Shown piece after piece: positions 57,206-64,000 of a stretch of 64,000 nucleotides of DNA. Both the position numbers and the translations under genes were made by a program. Where the stretch lies: positions 248,001-312,000 of the forward strand of contig CADCXC010000003.1 in NCBI GenBank assembly GCA_902806595.1. The letters run 5' to 3'. Positions within the stretch are counted from its first letter, which is position 1. Each line of letters starts with the position of its first letter. This stretch comes from Pyrenopolyporus hunteri (Eukaryota > Ascomycota > Sordariomycetes > Xylariales > Hypoxylaceae). The notes under the pieces are model-generated. The model searched no databases, had not been told where the DNA came from, and saw nothing but the letters and a program-made list of their open reading frames with translations.

Positions 57206-57735
57206 TTGCCCTCCCGGAATGGGCGGGTGACACGCTGTATATGCCTGTATTTCCGGCCCAAATTACAAGACGAGCTAGAGAGCCGAGATGAATATATCAC
57301 CTCGACTCAGCAGATTGAAAATATCGCGCTCCAGGTCGAGACAACCACCAATGATTCAGCTCTTGATAGCCTTAAGAACGAACGGGTTAAACTCTATAAG
57401 AGACGAGCAAAGCTCAGACGTGAGGGGCAGCAGAAGGCTCATCAGAGCCAAAAGCGAGTGCCTAAAGCCCAGCGCGAAGCACATCACCAAAACGACTAGC
57501 GCAGCACCCACCCCAACCGCATCTGTCGCGTCTGCCGCGTGATGCCCGAACGCCGCCGTCTCGCAGAGACCCTGGCGCTGAGAGTCCCGCTACGGAGCCC
57601 GGAAGGAATATTCGCTATGAATGATCTCGTTATCTTGCGCACGGGGGACTGCCGGGTTGCGTACGAAGACATGCTACGACCGGTAAATAGCGTCTACCCA
57701 GCACCATGCTGTAGCATAAACATGGATAGGTAGGT
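57206..57735 (+). pseudogene. Relic of the C-terminal part of a DUF3435/FluG-like (recombinase-type) protein
   Basis: One frame is interrupted by a single TAG near 57497. It reads LQDELESRDEYITSTQQIEN, NERVKLYKRRAKLRREGQQK, then CRVCRVMPERRRLAETLALR and RSPEG. RDE...TQQIE, RVKLYKRRAKL and the MPER...RSPEG...DLV...RVAYEDML layout resembles the C-terminal region of fungal DUF3435-type proteins. Those are related to mobile-element tyrosine recombinases. No intact upstream catalytic part is present. The family match is from memory and moderate; that it is broken is clear. Confidence 0.45.
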
Positions 57736-58219
57736 AAGTAATTAACACTCTTCGACAAGTCTGGCGACTTTAAAACTAATAACATCCCGATTCTAGCATA
57801 CGCCGTCGGCTTAGATAGAGGCACATTTTCGATTGCTACGAGTCATCCCTCAAGAGAATGCATGGGTACGCCCAGTTCTGCTTCCCTTGTAGCCGGTGGG
57901 TGGTGAGCCAGGAGGATCGGGAGCCGCACGGTCATGATCATATCGACGATGGGGACGCTCTGTCCCAATAGGATCCAGTCATCCTCCGGCATGCCGTTGC
58001 TTACGCCGGGTACCGTCCAGTCCACGTTGGTAACGAAAACGTGCCGGCACATGAGAGACTACAGCAGTACACGGATGGATCCACCTGGCGGGAACGTCTC
58101 CCGCTGCATTTCAGGTTATGTCAGAAGCACCAAGTCACCGAATTTTATGTCATGCCCCTCATCGTGTTCTATGTCATTCCACTCAGGCGCGGATTCTATG
58201 AGATATTCACAACGCAAAT

Positions 58220-59242
58220 ATGCCCGAGGCTTCGAAGAAACGCAAATCCCGTGCCAATGGAGACTGCGAAACTTCTGGTACCTACCGCCAAGAAGAGAAA
58301 GACTACTAACGTCAAGTTCGTGAACATCTCAGCCAAAGACACCACCTCATCCTGGGAAATTCATCATTAAGCAATTCCTTATCCCCCATCGCCAGCGAAA
58401 ATCGCAACGTCGGAGGCAGCAACGTTAGATCTATACCAACCGTCAGCGTCGCCGAACGGAGAGGAGAGATAAATTCTTCCGTAATTAACGCACCGCTTTC
58501 CTCATCATTTGATTTTGAATCAGCGTTTGGCGATAGACCGCTAGCAGCGTCTTCAATCCGGTCTCCGCCGACCAATTCTCCAACTATCTGCGAAGACGAT
58601 TCTCTCTTGGAGATCTCAGATTTCCTTATATCGGCAGATATCCTTGGAGCTTACGCCAAATCAGGGCTGTTCCAAGAACAGTGTCCGGACATGATCCCAC
58701 CTGCAGCTCCGACACAACCTACTATGCCGATAGCGATAGTACACTCGGAGTTGTGAAATGATGCCTCCTCACCGGGATACGCGGAAGGCGTAGCCACCAA
58801 GCCAATCGTCAGTGATGAAGAAGTTCATGTACCAATTGCAATCGACGGGATAGAAGGCGTATGAGGGCCCGAGGCTTCTCTTGCTGAATAAAAACGAGTG
58901 GGGCGAGTCGTCTACCTAGTGAAGTGGGAGGGCTTCCCAGATGAGGGAAATACGTGGGAGAAACTAGCCGATATAAGCGCCGAATTGGTCGATAAGTTCG
59001 ACGCCGCCTATCTGGATCAGGGAGGAAACCATGAGGGCGTGGAGTTGCTCAATAAGTAAATATGACAGGGAAAGGCAGAGCATCTTATAAGACGGAATGG
59101 CCGTCCCAACGCCGAGAACTCACAGGAGGAGGTGCCAACAATAAGCCATGAACGCGTTGAGGAGTTGGAGCTAGTATACAACAAGGAAGCAACTACAAAA
59201 AGGAATCATTGGAATATTCCCCGAACGCCGCGTTATAACCTG
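58220..59242 (+). pseudogene. Decayed double-chromodomain protein gene
   Basis: A frame from ATG 58220 (MPEASKKRKSRANGDCETSG) runs to about 59242 without any frameshift but with several in-frame stops. These lie near 58307, 58755, 58860, 58890, 59056 and 59062. The first chromodomain is clear: VVYLVKWEGFPDEGNTWEKL, then DISAELVDKFDAAYLDQGG. A second, more eroded one follows: EHLIRRNGRPNAENSQEE, with the expected Trp residues lost. Between lies a Ser/Pro-rich linker (58371-58754) that is fully open. Chromodomain proteins of this form bind methylated H3 or guide integrases. Several stops are explained by C-to-T or G-to-A change (CGA to TGA, CAA to TAA). Confidence 0.72.
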
Positions 59243-59244
59243 TA

Positions 59245-59699
59245 GGTAATACTTGTTAAGTTCAGATAATAACTAGTCCTTAAGATATATAATTATATCG
59301 AGGTATGTAAGGCTCTTAGTATATTAGGCCAGGTATAATACTTTAATGATCCTTGAAGTCCAGGTCGCCCTCTGCCTCGTTGGCTTGAGGACTACGCTTC
59401 TTAAGCCTAATTCCTAAGTCCTGACTCATTTCCCTAATTAGGAGATTCCGAATACGAGCTTTACGGCTGTCAGTCACCTTATGCGTTGGGTGTCAACGCA
59501 TAGACTCTTGACGTCTTCTTATCCAATCCTTGTCCCCTTTCGAGCCTCATCAACGCTCTTACTGTAACGTGACTCGCCTCTACCAATTTCGTATCTCGAT
59601 TTCGACAAATAGCTCTATAGACTCAACAAATTACTCCCCTTACCTCTTTACCACGTATCTAAACCGTATAACATCCTAAAAATGGGTAGCAAGTCATCA
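59245..59699. other. Spacer between relics
   Basis: AT-leaning sequence with no recognisable gene fragment. Confidence 0.4.
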
Positions 59700-60451
59700 A
59701 GTAGCGGAAGCAAGCAGTTCATTAGAGTTGGAAGTAAGAGACACGACACGGTTAAAGAGGACGGGGCTACATTCAGGCTGTGAAGAGAAATAGAGGCGAT
59801 GGTATAGGTATGTGCGAGACTACTCATCTCTCCCGGTACCGCGCGTTCTCGAATCCCATTTCAGCACGGATGACGATGTAGGCCGGTTCCGTATGGAACG
59901 GTTACACGGGGACCAGCTCGACCAGGAGTGGCCTACAATGAGGGACAGCTCCCGTGCATAAACCACCTACCAGTTAGAGTTATGCTTCAAGCAACTCCAC
60001 GCAACCTCTCCGCCTGAGCTTGGATGGGTTGGGTCCTGCTCCGGTGGTGCTGCATATGATCACAGACTCGGCAGCTTGTTTGCTTGCGGGCCCTCTAAAA
60101 CTGTATATGAATTCCACGACTTCCTTGTCGCCCCGATCAGAAATTGCCCGGATTCGCAATTGGTAGATACCTAAATATTGCACCCAGTTTCCCGATCATG
60201 GTAAGATCATATTTGCCCACGCAGATTTGTCGTGGGGACATATCCTCGTCGACCCCAGAACAGGGGATGTAACGGGCATCGTCGACCGGGAGATGGCGGG
60301 CTTCTGGCCCGAGCGGTGGGAATATAGGAAGGCTCTCTTTGGCTGCCGCGCCACGCCAAGTTGGCGGGTGGACGTCGTCGACCAAGTCTTACGGAAATAC
60401 CCCGCTGAAGCCGATCCAGGGTACCTTGAATGTCTCACTCGCGAGGGATAG
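59700..60451 (+). pseudogene. Decayed APH-family phosphotransferase gene
   Basis: Frame 1 (from about 59821) reads LPVPRVLESHFSTDDDVGRF and RMERLHGDQLDQEWPT, then an in-frame TAA. WVGSCSGGAAYDHRLGSL and EFHDFLVAPIRNCP follow. After 60170 the similarity shifts to another frame: IFAHADLSWGHILVDPRTGD, then GIVDREMAGFWPERWEYRKA. These are the order and motifs of fungal aminoglycoside-phosphotransferase-like kinases. The catalytic loop has lost its Asn (HADLSWGH for HADLSPDN) and DWEMAG has become DREMAG. A stop, a frameshift and lost catalytic residues make it a pseudogene. Confidence 0.72.
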
Positions 60452-60772
60452 CCTGATATATTCGTGGATAAAATATTCTTGGGATGTGGAAGGGTATAGT
60501 TCAGTACCTTGAATGGATTTTGCTAGAATTCTTCTCTTCGCCGCCTCTGCGTAAAGCGCGTCGTGACTTTGGGCCGGAGTTATTGTCGTCCTCGCTGCTC
60601 GCACGCGGTGCCAAACTTCCTGCGAAGCTTGCGGCTTAGGTCAGGTTGATCTGACAGTGGGAGAAGGCTCTGCTGCTTCCGCCTCTAGTCGTGTAGAACC
60701 AGTTGTTCTAGATTCGACGGGCTCTAGGCCCTCATCGACGTCTGTCTCTATATCATCTGGTGGTACGCCCGC
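60452..60772. other. Spacer, no gene seen
   Basis: 321 bp between the kinase relic and the stop of the minus-strand gene at 60773. Nothing recognisable. Confidence 0.4.
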
Positions 60773-61576
60773 CTAGGGGGGGTCTTCATCTTCGAAGAAT
60801 GCAATGGAACTGGTGGCATATGGATGGCAGAGGACATCCCAAAGCCCACAAGCTTCATCCCCAGTAGTGGTATAATCCTTCAAAACAGGAACTTTATGGC
60901 CACGGGGAAAGGAGGGGCATGCATATAAGCTGTGGCGAGCGTTGCGAGCGATGCAAAAAGCGGAATGTTCTATCCTGATACAAGAGATCGTGCCGATTGC
61001 GTCCATGAGCGTAGTGCTCCTGTGAATGTAGGCTGCGATCTTCTCCAAATTGATTTCGCCTCGATGCTCCATCCATTTCCCTATCATCAGGCTCCACTCG
61101 GCCTTTCTGTCAAGCTGGAACTGGGATCCCATAAGGTCAAGTAAAGGTACCATGTTTTCCATACAGCGAACATGGTAATACTCAAGGTAAGGCCCCCGGC
61201 CCAATTTATGACAGATGCGATACTTATGTCGGATCTCAGCACCGTATAGGCCGTCGGAGGAGGACCCATATAGGCAGTCGAGTGCTCGGCATCGCGCCCA
61301 GCGGGCCGTCGGTCGTGGGGTAGGCTGCAAGGTTAGCAGGGCGTTGGGTCTGGACTTCAGTGATTGACAGAGCCGAGCTCCGTCCTCTCTAAGCCGCTCT
61401 TCCGGTGTAAGGCTTTTGCATCGCTGGTCTTCAGCATCGAACGCGGCCCTCAATGCTTGCAGTCTGGCCTTGGCCTCTTCAGGACCGGGCAGCATTCGTG
61501 GCCGTTTCCGACTGGCCTCTTCAGCCCGGTTGGCTTCTTCAGCCCGGCTGGCCTCGCAAGCAGCGAAATACTCCAA
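60773..61576 (-). CDS. Hypothetical Cys/His-containing protein, start unresolved
   Basis: An open frame of about 267 residues. Its first listed codon is TTG and the frame stays open upstream to about 61705 without an ATG. The true start must therefore lie in an upstream exon, or the gene is damaged. It begins with an Ala/Glu/Arg repeat (SRAEEANRAEEAS) and a charged helix. A cluster follows with C-x4-C (RCRALDC) and, some 30 residues later, H-x2-C (YYHVRC), plus HKYRICHK. The spacing recalls PARP-type zinc fingers but is not canonical (C-x4-C, not C-x2-C). The C-terminal half is Cys/His-rich (TISCIRIEHSAFCIARNARH). Function unknown. It lies next to the relic cluster, so loss of function is possible. 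Confidence 0.5.
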   Translation of the reverse strand: MEYFAACEASRAEEANRAEEASRKRPRMLPGPEEAKARLQALRAAFDAEDQRCKSLTPEERLREDGARLCQSLKSRPNALLTLQPTPRPTARWARCRALDCLYGSSSDGLYGAEIRHKYRICHKLGRGPYLEYYHVRCMENMVPLLDLMGSQFQLDRKAEWSLMIGKWMEHRGEINLEKIAAYIHRSTTLMDAIGTISCIRIEHSAFCIARNARHSLYACPSFPRGHKVPVLKDYTTTGDEACGLWDVLCHPYATSSIAFFEDEDPP

Positions 61577-62142
61577 AAACCCGTACGTTCCGTCATGCTT
61601 CGTGTCTCCGCCAGATGGTCCTGAGACAAAGGAGATGGCTCTAGTATACGAAGCGGGATGGGCTTGGTGAATGAAGCGGGGAAGACGCCTGAGATTGTGG
61701 ACAACGCTTCACACACGGTATTACCATCTAACTCCGCCGCCCGCTTACTCGGCTGTGATTGGCGGGTGAGCCTAAGCTGAATAATTGTATAAATACCTAC
61801 ATAAGTACCTTGCCTGGGTAGGTAGTTATATGGAAATGCCCAGTGCGACTATCCTGATTTATTTCCCAAGATCTTGTTGATTGGGTTCATCTCGAACCCG
61901 CTCAACACGACTAGATCACGCTCCGCGTATTATGATGACATGGTGTATCGCTTCACAAAGCTAACTATACCTATTATCCTTTACCTTAGTTTAGTACTCC
62001 TCTAGTATATCCGAATTTAGAGTACGTTTCCCGGTGATAAAGTGTACGTAAATGTAATGCCATCAGATTATAATACAACCGACTTAGCCAATAGCACGGA
62101 GACTCCCTGAAGACTTTCCAGTTCATTGTGTTTCCAGTACTG
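61577..62142. other. Spacer upstream of the Cys/His gene
   Basis: It includes the ATG-less upstream extension of the 60773 frame and an alternative-phase ATG at 61716 (MCEALSTISGVF). An intron connecting the two would be only about 29 nt, which is too short to trust. The rest is unremarkable. Confidence 0.4.
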
Positions 62143-63157
62143 TCAGTCGAGACGACGTAGTACTTCTTTAACCAAGCCGCCCGAGTACTGGCCGTTTGTC
62201 TCCAGAAGAGACTTGAACTCTTGGCTTTGACATAAATCCTCAACCTTACAGGCAGTATAGAGATTAATCAGTAATCTGAGCTCGTCCACCTTTTCCTCCC
62301 AGTCTACCGTATTCTCGTAACAATATTGTACTAGCTGTATGATATCACCAATCCTCTCTTCGTACAGAGTAAAAGCTACTAGGATCCCGTGCAGCTTGCG
62401 AAGACAGAGTAACTTCAACGCATCGATACCGTAATAGTCTGCAAGTACATATAACCTGGCATGGGAGAGAAAGACTTCGGCATAGCTACCGGGCTCGTTC
62501 TGACTAAGGCTAGTATCTGGGTATAGACACTTGAACCGATCCCAGAGACTTCTTTTCTTTTCTCCCCATCTATGGTAATCCGCCTCCCGACTCTCCCGCT
62601 TATCATGCTCCATCTCTTCTTGGGGCGAGGCACCCTGGTAGTTCCCGGTGTATACGTACTCGCCGAACCGGATAAACGTTTCCACGTCCGTCTCTTCCAG
62701 GAAAACGGACTGTTCCTTAGCCTCCTTCATATCACCATTGACCAACTTATTCAGGGCCGGCGACTGGTGTGCGACGAGGGTGGCATGGATCTGGAATTGG
62801 GTCCTCTGCGGGCCTACAAGGAATTCGAATAATCCTGACGAGAGAATTCTGGTAAGTTAGTACTTGAACCCGGCTCCTCATAAATTCGACTTACTCCGCA
62901 TAAGGCAGCTGGTCCATAACGGGAGAAGAGGTAGTCTGCGGACAAGGTGTTGGGACGGTAGGGGGAGGGTCCGTGGGGCGGGGATTGGTAGGAGGAGGGT
63001 TTGCAGGAGGAAGAAAGCCGGAAAAGCTGAATCCCTCGAATCTTCTGTTCGCGCGACCGGATCTTCGGCGGACCTTAGCATGCCGGTCAGAATTTTGATG
63101 CTGTCGAAGTGATTGTTGGGTAGCGAAGTACCGATCGCATGCGTTGCAGAAAGCCAT
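62143..63157 (-). CDS. C2H2 finger plus BTB/POZ domain protein, 2 exons
   Basis: Assembled as complement(62143..62848, 62895..63157), 322 residues. Exon 1 encodes one C2H2 finger of the U1/JAZ type (CNACDRYFATQQSLRQH, then QNSDRH; C-x2-C-x12-H-x5-H). An Arg-rich stretch and a PPPTNPRPTDPPPTVPTP linker follow. The 46-nt intron (GTAAGT, branch CTAAC, TTACCAG) joins PYAE to ILSSGLFEFLVGPQ. The BTB domain follows: FQIHATLVAHQSPALNKLVN, TFIRFGEYVYTGNY, then a helical tail (LYVLADYYGIDALKLLCLRKL). The start is the ATG at 63157, as the frame upstream offers only TTG. Fungal proteins with this BTB type are numerous and mostly uncharacterised. Roles as Cul3 adaptors or transcriptional regulators are possible but not shown. 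Confidence 0.82.
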
Positions 63158-64000
63158 TGAAATTGGCAGAATCAAAAATCAACCCTTCCCGGACCGCCCA
63201 AGGAGTTGGTTGGGTTATATCCACGTGACAGTGCTGCACTCCTGATAGATCCTCCACTCCAGGCTTCTCGAGGCTGATTATCCCGCCTTGGCAGGGAGCC
63301 GGCTTGATATAATCTTAAAAGAAAATTTCATATGCAATATCATTAATAAGTGTTCATCCTCTCTTAGGGGAGCTGGCAACCGGGTTCCACGATATGACTG
63401 AGTTAATATGATTGTGTTAAACTTAGAACCCGTCCGTGGTAGCTAAAATCAGAGCCTGGGGCTATTCTGCGTGGAGTATGACACACTATCGAATAGGCAA
63501 GCATAGATCGTAATACAATAGAGATTAGGAGACCCTAGAGCAGGATATCCTGGGATGAATGACAGTACAGGTCTGGTGAGTGGAATGGCTCAGAATGCAG
63601 CGCCCTGAAGACAGTGCCATGTCCCGGCGCCACCAACCTGTCTCTGCCGCTCGAGCTCTAGGTCAATCATACAAAATGCTCGGCTTATCCGTTTGCATAA
63701 AGAGAGAGCTCTACTAGTATGTCAGGAAGCGGCGCTGGAGAATTGAGATACGGTTGAGGATTCCGAGTGTACTCGATGGCGTAATCGCGTCGTTGCTCGG
63801 CTTGGATAAAATGGCTAATCAGTGCGTACGCGTCAAGGCTGGCGCAAAGCATGGCTGCCGCCACCCACTCGTGACGGGCCCAAGACCGATGTGCATTGTC
63901 TACAAGACGGTCACGAAAGACAGGACGCGGCGATGGGAGCTACGGTACCAAATCGGCCAAAAGGTAATATAGGTATATGTAGGCTAATACCTATTTTCCA
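63158..64000. other. Window-end region, no gene supported
   Basis: An open plus-strand frame at 63754-63972 starts late and is Arg/Lys-rich without motifs. It could be an exon of a gene that continues past the window. Nothing else is seen. Confidence 0.4.

Noticed and set aside
57843..58052. Minus-strand frame (MCRHVFVTNVDWTVPG...)
   Set aside because: It reads plausibly as a protein fragment, but I cannot name a family and it lies in a relic zone; not enough to list.
61577..61716. Upstream exon for the 60773 gene starting at ATG 61716
   Set aside because: The only intron that restores phase would be about 29 nt, below the size seen for any other intron in the window.
1..64000. tRNA and rRNA genes
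   Set aside because: I looked for T-loop (GGTTCGA) and anticodon-arm patterns on both strands and found no cloverleaf-compatible site; no rRNA segments recognised. A tRNAscan run would be decisive.

Overview
The window looks like nuclear DNA of a filamentous ascomycete (Pezizomycotina, probably Sordariomycetes). Genes carry short spliceosomal introns (about 46-330 nt) with GTRNGT donors, CTAAC/CTGAC branch sites and YAG acceptors. There is a class III chitin synthase, a fungal hydrolase-NACHT NLR, and an 8.45 kb block with about 7.5% G+C in a hand-counted sample. That block has the signature of repeat-induced C-to-T mutation.

Layout. 1-228: 3' end of a Grx5-type monothiol glutaredoxin. 593-2604 (-): gamma-glutamyltransferase with a 19-nt internal exon. 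5834-6685 (+): unknown acidic protein. 7631-8776 (+): phosphopantothenoylcysteine decarboxylase. 9581-13975 (-): large protein with an LW-like domain, an RVSW PP1-docking-like motif and a CCCH finger, most like PNUTS/Ppn1. 14.0-18.1 kb: non-coding, with three CACGTG sites and a 524-bp foldback element. 18143-20579 (+): SLY1. 22214-25325 (-): class III chitin synthase, followed by an open frame in the same phase. 28009-36461: decayed LTR retrotransposon holding a GC-richer island of minisatellites. 37269-41185 (+): NLR. 43376-45316 (-): intronless GH3 glycosidase. 46818-49303 (+): mitochondrial aconitase of the Aco2 (homoaconitate) type. 51286-53880 (-): Pro-rich orphan protein. 57.2-60.45 kb: broken genes (a recombinase-associated relic, a double-chromodomain relic and an APH-kinase relic). 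60773-61576 (-): Cys/His protein of unknown function. 62143-63157 (-): C2H2-BTB protein.

How it fits together. Conserved housekeeping genes (Fe-S and glutathione metabolism, CoA synthesis, RNA 3'-end processing/PP1 targeting, ER-Golgi fusion, cell wall, lysine/TCA) occupy 0-25 kb and 46-54 kb. Two accessory compartments interrupt them. One is the mutated retroelement with the NLR about 0.8 kb beyond its 3' LTR. The other is the 57-60 kb relic cluster. Genes do not form operons, and the exon structures were assembled by hand from reading frames and splice signals.

Most notable observations: an apparently CpG-sparing mutation pattern in the retroelement, mutation that fades at its outer edges, the unmutated minisatellite island inside it, the 105-bp foldback near SLY1, and the same-phase open frame after the chitin synthase stop.
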